Source: Limonium bicolor (taxonomy: Eukaryota > Streptophyta > Magnoliopsida > Caryophyllales > Plumbaginaceae). From it: 64,000 nt of DNA. The translations under genes were made by a program, and so were the position numbers. How positions within the stretch are numbered: the stretch's first letter is position 1; each line of letters opens with the position of its first letter. Below, piece after piece: positions 1-13,430 of this stretch. The notes under the pieces were generated by a model, which saw only the letters and a program-made list of their open reading frames with translations, did no database searches and was not told the DNA's origin. Location of the stretch: positions 125,923,503-125,987,502 of the forward strand of contig CM041783.1 of the NCBI GenBank assembly GCA_023374045.1, in the 5' to 3' direction.

Positions 1-3000
1 TTTTCTACCTAAAAACTAGTATAAAATTTACATTTAAAACTTATAAAAGGCATAAGACATGGTGACTCACCTTCCCATGTGCTATAATACTTAATGGAAA
101 AAGAATGTAGGTCTCATTTGACCTCCATGCTGTCGAAATTATGCAAGGAAACAAGGCCATGTTTGCTAGACAAAAACAAAAATGATTAAAGCAAAAAGTA
201 GATCTAGATTCTAGCTTTTGATTTCTTAATGTCAAGTGACAACTCCAAGCTTGTCTAAGCCATGTGAATGCCGATTGAAGAGCCTCCAAACAGAATTGAA
301 TTCGTCCACCTACAAGGGAAGAAGAAAACAAGTTCAAACATTGAAAAATCAAAGGAATAAAGCCATACCTAACTTACCTTGTCATTTAGCTCCGATAATT
401 CCTTCCACCTTGCATTGCCTTGTAACATGGCCGAATGGGTGCCTTAATTTAGGGACTTTGGAGCCTAATAAACTAAAGGAAAACAATAAACAAAGACATG
501 ACCTAACATTCCAATTATGGTCCAAAAATAAACAAAACAAAATTCCTTTCCAAACTTGCCTAAGTCTTACGGTTGCAATCTCATTTCCCACACTCCTTGC
601 AACCAGTTGGGTAAGCTCCTCTCTTCTTCTTCTATCTTCTTCCTTTGATGCTCTTAAGTCCATTAATGGAGTTTTAACTTCAATCTTCATCTTTAAGGTA
701 ATTTCCTAGCATTTCTTGGCAAACCTTGAAGCAAAACTCTTCATAGCATAACTACAAGGGTTCGGCATCAATTAATACTCCAAGGAGGTAGTCTAAATCA
801 ACATTAATCCAAGGAGAATCTCAAGGTTACCTTAAGGTATTTTTCATGCTTGAAAATCCTTAAAGCACATTTTTATGTGTAACCAAATTCTACTTCTTCT
901 AAGGCTCTTTTCTTCTTCATTTTCATTTAGGAAAGTTTGTTCTTCATCCATCTTAAGTGTGCCGAAATCCTAAGGAGAAAAGCTTAAGGTAAATCCTTGA
1001 AAAACTACTTACAAATCTACTTAAGATCTTTGTTAAAGATCTAACTCCTAAACTCATCCACCTCTTGCATAAAAACCGAAGTGGAGCATCAAATTCCTTT
1101 GGAGAAAGCTTGGAGATTGAAGAAGAGTTCAAGCACTTAACCATCCCTTATTAAGAAGTAAGTTACCAAGCCAATCTTTATGTTTTAAGCTGGGTTAAGC
1201 TTCTAAAAATTATACAAAATTATGTACACCTTCTAAGGAGTCTAAAACCGAAACTACATGGTAACATGTACCAAAAATATAATCTATAACATATATGGAA
1301 AATATTTACCTTAAGACACATTTTTGTGTCACAAAATTTATCTATGTTAAATACAAATTCAAGCCGAAATGTCAAGGGCAAATATGCTCTATTTTGAGCT
1401 AAAAATCAATCTAAGACATTACAATAATTTCTACATGTGTTATATGACTCATATGTATTTATGTATAAGTATTAAGACTTATAAATCAACTTTTGTATGC
1501 TATAAGGTATCTTAAAAATTATGGCCGAATAATTTTGGTGAAGAATAGGTTTTAATGAGCTACTTATATATATAAACTTATATTATAAAGTTTGGAGAGT
1601 TAAAAATATTTTATTAGTGCTTAAATGGCTAATTAATTAAGTTATGTGGCTAAATTGTAAATTTTTACAAAGTTGGTGTATATATAATAAAAGCCGAGAG
1701 TAAAAGGCTTCCTTGGGATAATTATGACATAATATAAGGTTAGGAATTAAGTTTATGAATTTTAGTTAATTTAAACAAGTGTTAAATTTACAATTGATAA
1801 AGTTTTGGGCTATTATGTAATTTATAAAAGTTATTACGAAAATTTGGAGTTTAATATGGGGCGAATCCATAATTAAGAGAATTATAAAGTACACTTCCGA
1901 AATTTAGAGGAATTAAATATCTAAACTATAGTTTAGAAGTTATTAAGTAACTATTCTAATGTTTTGGGGCTAATTTGTAATTTTTGAAAAGAATGGTGTA
2001 AAGCCGAGATTCATATAACTTTATGGGTATATTAATGTATTAAGTATAAAATTGGAACTTGGTCAAAATGTTGACCGAAAACTTTGGGTTAAAATATTTA
2101 TGACATGAAATATTAAGTTTATAAAAGTTTTGGGGTGATTATGTAATTTAAAAGAGTTTAACTATAAAACCGGACCTTATATGGGGCGAAAGCATAATTT
2201 GTAGAAATATAAATGTCCACTTGGTAATTAAGGAAATTAAATATTAAAATTATAGTTTATAAGTTAATATGTAACTTATATAAAGTTTTTGAGGTAAAAA
2301 TGTAATTTCAAGAAACTATATGGCATAGCCGAAAATCAATGTGGCTAATTGGTAATTTATAAAAGTTATGGTGTTCAAATAATAAATACTGAACTTTTAG
2401 AAGAGGTTTAGTGAATTAATTAATTAAGAAAATAAAACTAAGTATTATAATATATTTTGGAGTATAATGTAAAGTTTATGAAATAAATGAGGTTATAATA
2501 TAACAACCGAAAAGTATGTTATATTTATGGGATTAAAAATAATTGTAGGTCCTATATGGATATTTAGGGAATTTAGAAAAAGAAAATTATGATTTAAGGA
2601 TTTATGGAATTAAAACTATATGATATACAAGTACAAGTAATTTACTTGTAAAAGAAATAATATTATTTGGGGTTAGTTTGTGACTAATAAAAGATATGGG
2701 AATAATATGTCCATGTGTGACATGTAAATATAGTTTTAGGATTTATTAAGTGGATATGTCATTTAGAAAATTATATATAAGTATCATAAACAATACATGT
2801 GTATAAAATATATACATTTTAGATTTTAAAGTAAATCGGAAGGAAATGAATATAAGGAATTTAATGTGGAAACGCCAAATAATATTTGGAGTTATAGTAT
2901 ATTTAAAAATAAAGTTAAGAGGAGAATTGATTATCAAACGACCAATAAATGTCATTGAAAAAATTATAAATTATTATGTCATTTGGACAAATGTAAAACA

Positions 3001-4663
3001 TGTAACATAAATGGTACATGAATATATAGTTATATACATTAAATGATTTAAGAATAAATCACAAGGAATAACAAATAAGTTATACATCCAATCATAAGGT
3101 AATTAAAAGGAATTACCACACAATATAAGTTTTATAAATTAAGGCTACATGATTTGGAAACATATAAATACCTTAAATAATAATAAGGAAAAGAGGTTAA
3201 AGACACTACCTAAGTATAAAGAAATAAACCTCACATGAAATAACGAATATGAAATCGTTTCATGAATAAAAAAAATTATTATACGAGAGTTACATAAATT
3301 AACACTCTCAGATTAATCCTATTCTAGGACATTGTTTGGCCAGACGTTGACCGGGAACTAAACAAGAACAACCTACGGTGAACGGAATGAAATTCTTGCA
3401 GTCTGCTTTCTACCGGATTACACCGGCTTGTGTGCTATCTGTTGTTTGAAATAACGACCAAGATAATTACTGTAAAATGTTGTGTTACTCTTGTGCACTA
3501 TTGTGTTATTTTATGTGCGTGTTGGTGCTAACTGTCACATGTATGTCCCACGCATACAACACTACATTACCAGTGGATTAAATACCTGTGTTTTATTATA
3601 CCGAGGGCTTGTACTCAAGTTTCTCACTAACTTCACTTTATAACAACGTCGTCGTCCTAAACGTGACAACTGACAATACACATTGTGTTCTTGTTTAACG
3701 TCCTTGAGTGACATTTAACAATTCTATACTACGAGAACGAGGAGCCCAGTTGGATCTGGCCATGCATGCTACAGGAGCTGTACCTGTCACAGGTCGTCTC
3801 CTATTCAATTTACGTCGCGACGGGAGTTTTGGGTGCACTATGTCACTCACCGGCTGCGTACCGGAACAGTTCAAGTTAAGAGGAAGACTTCACTTCTCTC
3901 GAGGGTTCGATTCCCACCATTATCAGTACAGGAGTTAACTACATTATCTTCTGAGGGACTTATTACCCACCAACATGTACGAGAGTCCCATCTCGTCTAA
4001 GGGTTTATCATACCGGACCAACTTACTCCATGAAGGAGTTTAACGAGGTCACTATACCACCACTGCTGTGAGGTTCACCTATATACATGTTAGTCCCATT
4101 GTGAGGATCTGACTACTATCAAGCTACTCCGGATCATCTAATTTGACCTTCTGAAGTCTTGTTCTGTGTGATATTGTTATCCTTGTATGGATGCTTGTTA
4201 TGAATATGTTATGATGCTTATTTACAGCTTTACAAAACAATGACTTGCATGCATTCGACAAAATAGTTGGTGTGGCCCAGTAGCTTGTGGGCTTCACGTT
4301 TTTCATACCGGCAAATTATTTTGCTGAGCCATTTCATAGCTAAACAATTCCAGGTACTTGAAGAATGAAGAGATTGCCCGACCGAGTGTAGGCGGGGTAG
4401 AATTAAGACAGGGATTATTATTACTGACATCAATCTACAGTACTGTATTTTTACTATTGACTTTTGTTATTTTAAGAGGTTTGTATTCAGCGCTCAGACC
4501 GCATCATTTGTAATTTATGTTGGAGTTAGCCTTGTTAGTCACATGGGTGACTAGCGGTGTTGTAGCACCACCCGTTGTTATGTATATATTTTCCGCTGCA
4601 TTTCTAGTTATTTTTGGGAGCTATCATCGTTCAGGTTATTGGATTTTGGGTTGGGGTGTTACA
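1..4663 (+). repeat. Family A LTR, 5' end off-window (solo or terminal LTR)
   Basis: This stretch is a diverged copy of the LTR of element A. Position 1 corresponds to about 28039 in the A 5' LTR, so roughly 0.77 kb of its start lies outside the window. It ends with the family terminus GGGGTGTTACA at 4663. No tRNA-iMet primer site follows, so it is a solo LTR or the 3' LTR of an element lying to the left. It shares with A the block around 3410 (TACACCGGCTTGTGTG), the region around 3745 (GCCCAGTTGGATCTGG) and the terminal module with the hairpin at 4534. Short open frames inside it are not conserved as proteins. Confidence 0.85.
4534..4555 (+). other. Conserved covarying LTR hairpin (family A copy)
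   Basis: A 9-bp stem (GTTAGTCAC against GTGACTAGC, one T-G pair) closes a 4-nt ATGG loop, 108 nt before the LTR end. The same structure with different stem bases occurs in all family A, B and C LTR ends in this window. Confidence 0.6.
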
Positions 4664-5803
4664 ATATGTGTTTTAAAGCTTAAAAGTGGATGATTACCTT
4701 TGAAGTCTCAAAATAGACTTGGGTATGAGTCAAAGAGGACCTCCACTAGTCCTTGGTGAATGAAAATAAGCTAGTTCAAGGTGAAAAACAAAGCCCCCAT
4801 GAGAAGGAATTTTCGGCAATGAAGAAGAAGTGGTGGAAACATGATTTTTCTTACATTTTCATTACCTTGGATGAATAGAGAACCAAAAGAGCTCTTCAAA
4901 CTTGATTTTCCTCCATCAATGGAGTTTTCTCATGGCAACAAACTTGAGCTTTGAAGGATTTGAAAAGATAGAAAGGAAGGGCTTGCTCCGACTAAGAGAA
5001 ATCTATGCTTAGTTTTTGTTTTGGAGCAAAAATGAACATTTGGTGAGCATTTGAAGATGGAGCATGAATGGGGGCAGCACTCACGGTTTTGGAGCAGGGA
5101 AGAAGAAGAGAAATCGGTGGTGAGGTAGAGAAATGAAGAAGAGAGGAGATAGGTAGGTTAAAAGGTGAGATATTTTCTTTTAAAAGCAAATAGTTCTTTT
5201 TCACTTTATTTCTTCTTCTTTTCTTATTGGATGAAACCTAAGGTGACTCATCCCCTTAAAAACCGTCCCCCCTTAGTAATTAACATACATAAGGCCTTGT
5301 TTGGCCATTAAGCTAATTAAAGTTGACTTAAGTCAAAACTAGCACTATTTGAGCACTATTCACTAATTAGTGCACATATTCGGAAATTTTTTGGTTTCCC
5401 ATTGATTTAAGCTTCCTAATGTGATACTAATTAGTATATATGTTAATTAAGGTGCAATCATGGGCATTTAGCCACTCAAAACCCATTTCTAAGACAATTT
5501 CTCAAAAAGGTGCTTTGAGGAGTCTTAAGGCACATTTTGTGTTTAAGCTTGTTTTTGAGCTTGGTTTTCTTTGGTAATTGATTTAACATCTCCATTAGCA
5601 TGTTAATAAGGTCTTATAATGATATTTGGGTGCTAATCAAAGTCACACCTTGCTTAGAGCACATTTTTGCTTAAATTGCCCTTAAGGCGTTTTCCTGTGT
5701 TTTCCTTGGTTTAAACTGTCTACCAATGTTTCTAAGGCATGTTTTAGCATTATTACATCATAACTTGATGTTTACTTAGCATACTTAGGTTTGGGGTATT
5801 TTA
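4664..5803 (-). repeat. 5' part of a family B/E-like LTR, minus strand
   Basis: Read on the minus strand, this begins at 5803 with an ACCCCAAACCT-type LTR start (TA instead of the usual TG) and follows the first 1.1 kb of LTR E at 21601: the repeated stretches about genes cut by 'gtgctctaagc', the note 'aatcaatgggaaacc', and the polypyrimidine-rich tract. It stops at 4664 where the family A LTR was inserted. No coding capacity is seen. Confidence 0.7.
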
Positions 5804-6897
5804 AGATTAAAACACTTAAAGCATTAAACATGTACATTAAGGTTTTTGAAATACCCCAAACTTAAATATGGTGATTAAATAATTATAATATGGTATTTAA
5901 GGGCCTAATAGAGCCTAAAGTATATTGGTAAGGAAAATAAATCCAAAAGAAATGAGAAGCGCTTAAAAAGCGTAAAACGCTAAAATAAGCGTTATATAAC
6001 CATAGGAGGTATAAGACCTCAGTTCGAGTATTACAAGGATTCCTAAGGCTTATTCATTCCTATTTGATGTACGGGAACAATTCCTGAAGAAAATGGATCC
6101 ATAAAATGAATTAAAAACGCTAATAAAGCTTTAGCGCACGTTTTTCGAGTTTACCCAAAAACGTGACTTTGAGTAGTCAAATGAACCTGTAAAAATTATA
6201 GTTCATCAAATAACTATAATTAAACATTAATGGATGCTTAAGAACCATTTAAATTAAAGAAACGGGAAACTTCTGGAAAACGGGCCCTGTTAGTGAATAG
6301 TGCTAAAACCGGGTGAATTAACGAGCATTTTCTGTAAAAGACGAAAAACGCTCCCAACTCATGTTTATTAGTGGGACGGTTTTTAAGAGAGTAATTAGCT
6401 CTCTCACACACTTAAACTAGCTAGAAATAAAGGGAGAAGGAAATAAAGTAAAAAGCAAAAAGTAAAGTAAAAGGAAATGGGAAATGGAGAATGGATAACA
6501 GAGGGTATAAAATCTGTAGCAAAACTAGTATATTAGTGCCTTGGAGTTTGAAGAGAAACTAGGTTGCACAACCTTGTAGATCGGGGATAGACTTTGGTAT
6601 GGCAATTGCATTTGTCTAAGATGAATGTGGAATGGTCCAAATGGGTGAGAACAAGAGGTAAACCATTAAAGGGAAGTTGGAAATGCACAAGTGTGCAGAC
6701 TATAACAGTAGGAATGAAAGTTTGAAGAATTTGAGCAAGAAGTTGAGTAAGGATTGGACCAATGTTTTGAAGAGGGTTAGAGCATGTCTTAGGGTGCTTA
6801 AACATGTAGGAAGCATGTGGAAAGATTAGGAAATGATTAGAGGTGAATGAGGGGTTGAAAACTGGTAAAAAACTATAAATTTTGACAGTTCCAGGGG

Positions 6898-6935
6898 TGG
6901 TCCGGGTTTACAAATCGGTACACAAACCCGGACCA
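6898..6935 (+). repeat. Palindromic GTCCG hairpin unit in family C LTR
   Basis: An inverted pair, TGGTCCGGGTTT against AAACCCGGACCA, with about 14 nt between. A decayed second unit (GGTCGGGTTTG) follows near 6971. It lies in the same relative position as the three-unit array of the related solo LTR at 44538. Confidence 0.6.
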
Positions 6936-7958
6936 TAGCAAAAACAAGGTAGAAGATCATCCCAAGAGGTGGTCGGGTTTGTAAACTGACTCATAGATGA
7001 GTCTTGTTGATTAGTGACTCGTAGAAAGAGTCATGTTGCGAATTAGTGAAAACGTGGAAACGCACTATAACTAATGAACCAAGAAACGATAACACAAACT
7101 TATGTACTCACTAGAATGTGAGAGAGCGTACGAGATTAGTAAACTCCTGATAACGGTTAAAGAACCAAATCGATGCAATCCACCAAACAATAAATAGTGG
7201 AAGTATATAAGTAACCCCTATTAGAGGTATTGATGATGGTGCAAGACATGAACCATGAGAGTAGTAAAGAATGATAAGGGATCTCCAAACCCCTTAGAAA
7301 ATTAGTCGACCCACAATGAGAGGACCCGACTAATGTAAACGATGTCCCGAACATGAGAGCATTCGATACATTGGGGGAACCCTTAAATTTGAGAATACTA
7401 GGCATTGGTAATTCCCTAAGCTAGTAGAGGTTATCGAGAGAGATACTGTTATACCCAAAATTTTGACCCCCTGGTTAGGGTCTACGTGGTACTGGTGTTG
7501 TGAGAGGCATTTTAATCAAGCGGTGAGGGATCCCAGCCCGATCGGCGCGTTCCATGGCTTGGGGAGCAGCTTCGTCACTTTCAGGGGCGTTTTGGTAATC
7601 TTTAAAGGCTCCTAAGACCTCTTGTAAGCTTTCTCTCTCCTCCAAAGGATGCCCAAATCAGCTTGAAACGCTTTGATATTTTAACCCATGATAGAGGATG
7701 ACATTTTAAGCATAATGGCGTTGGAATTTTGATTTTTCGAATTTCCAATAATTTTCTAGCAATTTCTGACCGAATCTGACGAGAAATTCAATTTAAAAAT
7801 ATTCCAATATTCAAAAAATTCGGTTCCACCTCAGAAAATTCATAATATCCATCCTTGACACGTGGTTAAAATTTCACAGCAAAATTCCTTTGGGAAGTCA
7901 CTTAACTAAAATATCGAAAAATCTTACTTTTACTAGATTTTCTTTATCTTTAAGAAAG

Positions 7959-7969
7959 TCTATATAAGG
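7959..7969 (+). promoter_or_regulatory. TATA-like box in element F 5' LTR
   Basis: The sequence TCTATATAAGG stands about 510 bp into the LTR; the 3' LTR repeats it at 14775-14785. It is the likely core promoter, putting U3 at about 0.54 kb. Confidence 0.55.
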
Positions 7970-8489
7970 GGATAGGTTTTTGGATAAAGGAAGGACCTCA
8001 TATGCTCAAGAACCCTAGAGAGTCAGAAAACACAGCCTCCTCACTCTCTCTCACGTTTTCCAACACCCGGCCACCCAAATCATACCAAAAATCCCCCGAC
8101 AAAAACACCACCAAAACGTGAAGAACAGCAAGAACAACCAACAACCAGAAGCTTGGGTCGAAATCCTCTCGGGTCTGCCATCAGCGGAGCACTCGACGAA
8201 TCCCGGTGTGAAGAAACGTTGTGAATCCGAAGGTAAAACAGGTAGAAACTCCACTTCCCTAATTCCCCACGGTATTATCTGTCCTGCCTCAAAATTTGGG
8301 CTCAAACTAACCTTCGTACGCTTCTGTATTGCTGTTTATTCAAGCTTCTGTCCAATAACTTGGTTACCAAGTTTCGTGCATAATTCGAAATCAAATTGAG
8401 AACTTTCGATCACTAACGCATTGTACATCTTTCAGGCTACGCACCCATAAAATTTGAGCCAAAAACACCTTCGGGAACAGCCTTAACGC

Positions 8490-8750
8490 CGCCGTCCGAG
8501 GGCGGTCCGCACCCACGGACGTCATGTCCGGGGTCCCGGACTCCTTGTCCGTAAGCCCGGACGCCCACGGACGGCGGCGAGTTTTTTAAATTTTAAAAAA
8601 TTTAGGTTTTTCTAATAATGTCCGGGCCCACAGACGGCCCGTCCGTGGCCCCGGACTTTACAATTTTCTGTTTTCTATTTAATTCGACTTTTATTTTTCA
8701 TATAGGTTAACTAGGGTCCGTGGTCTCGGACATTAGGTCCGTGGCCACGG
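8490..8750 (+). repeat. GC-rich palindromic GTCCG/CGGAC cluster in F LTR
   Basis: Dense alternating GTCCG and CGGAC words, including GGCCCGTCCGTGGCC and CCGTGGCCACGG palindromes, in an otherwise AT-rich LTR. The 3' LTR carries the same cluster at about 15360-15625. The transcript could form several strong hairpins. Confidence 0.7.
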
Positions 8751-9187
8751 ACGGAAACAAAATTTGGCCTAATTCTGCCTCCGAAACCCTAGTTTAGGTA
8801 ATTTTAATTTCCACTTTAATTTTCTGTCAAAAAATGCTAAAAAACACAAAAAAACAGAAGCGCGCACTTAGGTTAAAAAGCAACTTTGTAAAAAGCCGTA
8901 AATAAACTAAGTAGAGGAAAAACGACCTAGGAAGGGTAATGAAAGTAATTGAACCCTAATTAAGTCGAATATCGAGCCCTCGAACTCGAACTCTCCTTTC
9001 CTAATTTGATCTAGGTTAAAATTAGGTGGCGACTCATAATAGGTTCCAGTGAGCTAGCTTAGATTTTAATAATTATTGTTATATGACATAGTTATTAACC
9101 TTAGGTTATAAGTGGACCTAAAACCCGATTGGATCCTAATCAACTTTAATCAACATAGGATAGGGTTTAAAATCGAGGCTCACAGAC

Positions 9188-9205
9188 TGGCGACTCTGCT
9201 GGGGA
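9188..9205 (+). other. Primer-binding site of element F (tRNA-Arg type)
   Basis: TGGCGACTCTGCTGGGGA starts 3 nt after the 5' LTR. It matches the primer site used by Tat/Ogre-lineage Ty3/gypsy elements. Confidence 0.75.
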
Positions 9206-9639
9206 CAAACTTCTTAATTTTAACTTGCTTAATTTTAAGAAAGAGGGCTTAACTCGAAAAATGTTAATTTATGGCTTTTATTACATTGTTTGTTTATCTT
9301 TGTGCGCACTTTAATTCCTGCACCTTTGCATCATATGAGAGCGAGGGTCCACGCAAACCGATTTCACCCTGGGACCCGTTTGAGGGTCCCCTGTCAGGGA
9401 CTCACACCTTTTGGGTGATGTGAATAAGCGGGGGAAAAGAGGAGGGTGTCGTCTAACCACACCCCCTTAATACCTGGGCCTTAGCCCCAAGCGGTTTCCT
9501 GGCAGTGCCCTTACCTAGCCCTTTGTTTGGTCAGTCAAAGACCCGACCGTAGACGCACACCTTCAGGTGATGTGAAAAGAGTGGGGAAGCCCAAAGAGAA
9601 TAGCGTGCAAGCCCTATTCCTTTGTGGCGACCTGGGCCC

Positions 9640-10640
9640 GCGCCCCAAGCACCTCTCCGGATCGATCCATACCCGGTTTGATTCAAACGTCTAGTAAGGA
9701 CATGTTGAATTTGTGTGGGCCTTGTTTGCTTGTTTGATCGGCCCACTACCCAGCCTAGAGATTGATAGGAACTTCTCCTGCATCAACCTAGCCCAGCACG
9801 AATTGGCAGCTCTATTTGTTTGCGGCCCAGAGGCCCTGTTTGGTTTAACATGTGAGTCGTTCGGGCTTCGGCCCAAAAGTCTAGACTTAGGTGATTTCTC
9901 TTCTGGCCCAATTTGAATTATCCAATTAGTTCTAGGCCCATAAAAAAGAAATCCACCTGAACTTGAAATAACTCACAAGTCCTGAAAATAAAATCTTTTT
10001 CGGCTTAGCAACCATCTTCTCTGGCCCAAAGAAAGTTAGGCCCATTTGTGATTTAGGGATCGTTCCAGCCCATGTTCTTTATTTCAGGCCCAAACACATT
10101 TCGGCCCAAGGGCTCATTCTAGTCTAGGAAAACTCTTCACTCGGGCTCTGACCCAAAATCCTAGATCTAGGTGCCATCTTTTAGGCCCAACCAAAACCAC
10201 TCGGCCCAAATTCCAGAGCAATCAGTCCGGCCCAAGTACCACACTCATGACTCATTTCATCTAGGCCCATAGACCAATTCATAGTTTTGGCCCATGAGCT
10301 TCTCTCTCAATCCAGAATTTCAGCCCATAAAACATTTGAATCCAAGATAGTTTGCATAATTCATTCATTCCAGTTTCCGGCTTCAAGGCCCAACAAGAAC
10401 ATCAAACGAATCTTAGACCTCAGGGCTCAGTGGCCCATTCACGGTCCATGTGACTTCCTTCATCTTGTTTGCTCAATTTCTGGACTAAGGGATTCAGGCC
10501 TATATGTCCGTTCTAGTCTAGGAATCACTTTAACCTGTGCACTTCACTCTCAGTTTGGAGAAGACTCAGGCCCAGTTACTTCCTACATAACCCATAGGCA
10601 TTCCTAGTTCAAACATTTTACAGGGCCCACTCGAAGTTTG
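9640..10640 (+). repeat. GGCCCA-rich stretch in element F
   Basis: About 18 copies of GGCCCA are scattered over this kilobase (for example near 9741, 9824, 9935, 10087, 10203, 10387), mostly in the contexts AGGCCCA or CGGCCCA. The 106-codon frame at 10287 has no recognisable domain. GGCCCA is the complement of TGGGCC, the plant site II/TCP-binding core (known motif); a role here is only a guess. A CCCGACCTAAGCCC-type continuation lies at 12440-12630. Confidence 0.6.
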
Positions 10641-12298
10641 GAAGGAAGACAATCATGGTCAATGGCATCCCGACGGTCAACCGCTTGGGTCTTCAGCGCG
10701 TCGGCATCAGATAGTTCAACATCACTATTTTATAAGTTTTCTCGATTTAGCAGTTTTCTTTTCTCAGCCATTCTTCCAACTTTTATGGTGGCTAGCTTCC
10801 TTTATCATTTTAGGTAGTTTTCTTAAGATTACAATTTTTGATGTTGTCTTTCCATTTATGATTAGAGCATAGTTCCATTTTCATAATTTTTGTGCATTTA
10901 AGAACACCAGAAAAATGAATAAGTCATCGCGTCATTTCACCCACATCCACTACCTTGATCACATACATCCCATGTGTCTCACCACACTCCCCTCTCCACA
11001 TGAAACTCATTCTTGCGCAGGGAATATCTCACCACCTTGTCGGCTTCCACCACTTGTCACCTCTCAATAGAAAGTTCCACCGTACACTGAAAGCATCCCA
11101 CTACCATGCTTTACTTTCATCATTACATCACTCTACCAAAACAGCAAGACTTCATCGCCACGTACCACCACACATACAGCCACCTCCAAGGGCTTGTCAA
11201 AAAAAACCCCACAATAATACTGGGGGCAATCTGAGTTAAGGGTCGATAATGTTTATTTCATTGGTTTAAAGCGCGTGAACAAGTCTCTGAGTGAACATTT
11301 CGCGAGAGTGCCTTGAGCGGTAAAACCATGAGTGAAAGAGCATGTCATTTTTACGTGACTCTAGAGAGATCACATTCAAAGGTAAGGTAAACGGCATAAC
11401 TCCGACCGAAGGAGACACTTTGTAAATTTACGCTTAAACCTGTGAAAAGTAACAAAGAACGGATACACAACTATTAGGGATGACGAAGCACCTAGGTACA
11501 ACACCACACAGCCAAAAGCTTGTGAACCCTGACATTACACCCTAGGTACCCCCGCTGAGCTTTTCGTATACGTTCCCCTTTTTACAACACTATAAACTCC
11601 ACAAACAAGCCAACCAATGATGAATAACCGACCCGGTGACCAAAGGAAGCAAGGAGCCCGACTTCCGAACAGCAACTTCACAAGTCCAAAGAAGCGAAAT
11701 TGCTACCAGCATGGCGAAACGATCCGCAAATGGTCCCAAAAGGACACAGGATCCAAATGAGCTAACATCAAAAATAGCTCTCAAAGTTCAAAGCCGGGAA
11801 ACACAAGAACACTGAAGGAAAGGAAAATTCAAAGAAAGGCAAACCTGAAAAGCCTCGAAGAAATCCAAAATCGGAAAGAAGATAGAAGGTGCCAAGTTCT
11901 AAACTCAAATGCGAAATCATCACGAAGTAGCCAAACGACTTCAAGGCAAAGAAGACAAGTCCGAGAGACGGTGCAAGTTGCAGTTTTGGTCACCCTTATA
12001 GCTCCACATATCCTAAACATTCCCCCACTGTCCTGTTATCATTCATTACAGCCCATAGCCACGATATAAGCTTAAAAGACTTCCGACCTAGTAGTTGTGT
12101 ATCCAATCACGTGAAAGTAACAGTTTGAATGCGTAAATCTAACAAATGTCAAATTCAATGGCCGAGATGTTTTGTCCAAAAGGAGAGTACGAGTGCAAGC
12201 ATTAAACACTTTGAGTGTAGGATAGAAAGCACCACATCAAGATAAACCCTGACCTTGTGAGAATGAGACTTGTTATGCGCCATTAGTCAAAGAAAATA
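10641..12298 (+). other. Element F internal region without coding signal
   Basis: The reading frames are short on both strands and match nothing. The only recognisable item is a polypurine-tract-like TACTGGGGGCAATC at 11218-11231, followed directly by TG as at a real 3' LTR border. Confidence 0.6.
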
Positions 12299-12382
12299 CT
12301 GGGGGCAATCGATCGTTCCGATCGATTGCCAAAAATCCTAAGGAACTCAGATTGCCTTAAGGAAAAATACTGGGGGCAATTG
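12294..12382 (+). repeat. Two polypurine-tract-like motifs with adjacent palindromes
   Basis: TACTGGGGGCAAT occurs at 12298 and again at 12369. The first runs into CGATCGTTCCGATCGATTG and the second into TTGTTGGTCCCAACAA, both near-perfect inverted repeats. They resemble the real polypurine tract at 14255. Confidence 0.6.
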
Positions 12383-12719
12383 TTGGTCCCAACAATTGCA
12401 ACAACGACACCGATTGAGGCCCAAAAGCCAGAAACCCAAAGAATTCAAACCCTTCTCGTACCACTCAGGCCCGACCTAAGCCCTACCTTCACATTAAAAC
12501 ATCCTCAGGCCCGACCTAAGCCCTTCCTCCACATTCAAACATCCATAGGCCCGTCCTAAGCCCTTCCTCCAACAAATCCTCCCAGGCCCGTCTTAAGCCC
12601 TACCTTCGCATTCAAACACCCACAGGCCCGCCTTGAGCGCCACCGTCTCCAGGTTTGACATAGGCCCTAATCCTTCTACATCCATTCAGACTCTACTCAC
12701 TTTCACTTAGAACTACCCT

Positions 12720-13430
12720 ATAGGCCCGTCATAAGACCTAGATTCCAGCTTTAGGCTCGTCATAAGACCTAGTTCCAATCCTTTAGGCTCGTCATAAGAC
12801 CTAGTTCCAATCCTTTAGGCTCGTCATAAGACCTAGATCCATCCTTTAGGCTCATCATAAGACCTAGATCCATCCTTTAGGCTCGTCATAAGACCTAGAT
12901 CCATCCCTTAGGCTCGTCATAAGACCTAGAACCATCCTTTAGGCTCGTCATAAGACCTAGATCCAACCCTTAGGCTCGTCATAAGACCTAGATCCAATCC
13001 TTAGGCTCGTCATAAGACCTAGATCCAACCCTTAGGCTCGTCATAAGACCTAGATCCAATCCTTAGGCTCGTCATAAGACCTAGATCCATCCTTAGGCTC
13101 GTCATAAGACCTAGATCCATCCTTAGGCTCGCCATAAGACCTATAACCATTTTTATGCTCGCCATAAGACCTAGTCACGTTCCCTTAGGCTCGTAGTAAG
13201 ACCTAGTTGCACCCCTTAGGCTCGTCATAAGACCTAGAACCATTTTTAGGCTCGCTATAAGACCTAGAACCATTTTTAGGCTCGCCATAAGACCTAGCTG
13301 CATTCCCTTAGGCTCGTAGTAAGACCTAGCGTTACCCTTTAGCGTACCCACTCTTATCAAGCACATTGCATTCATCTCATTCATATAGGCTCGTCGTAAG
13401 ACCTAGTTGCATTATCCAGGCGCGTCACAA
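12720..13430 (+). repeat. Tandem array of about 30-bp units in element F
   Basis: Some twenty head-to-tail copies of a unit whose constant part is TTAGGCTCGTCATAAGACC followed by a variable TAGATCCAT-like tail. Later copies carry CGCCATAAG or CGTAGTAAG variants. The array gives spurious periodic reading frames on the minus strand. Confidence 0.9.

Larger units (their letters stand above)
7447..9184 (+). repeat. 5' LTR of element F
   Basis: This is 1738 bp, nearly identical to 14269-16054. It lacks about 60 bp present in the 3' copy near 14905-14965. A TATA-like box and a GC-rich palindromic array lie inside. A 93-codon frame is present in both LTRs (8118 and 14990), but that only reflects LTR identity. 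Confidence 0.9.

Noticed and set aside
8051..8399. A 93-codon frame repeated at 14990-15271.
   Set aside because: It is in both LTRs of element F and identical because the LTRs are identical; overlaps an opposite-strand frame and has no known domain.
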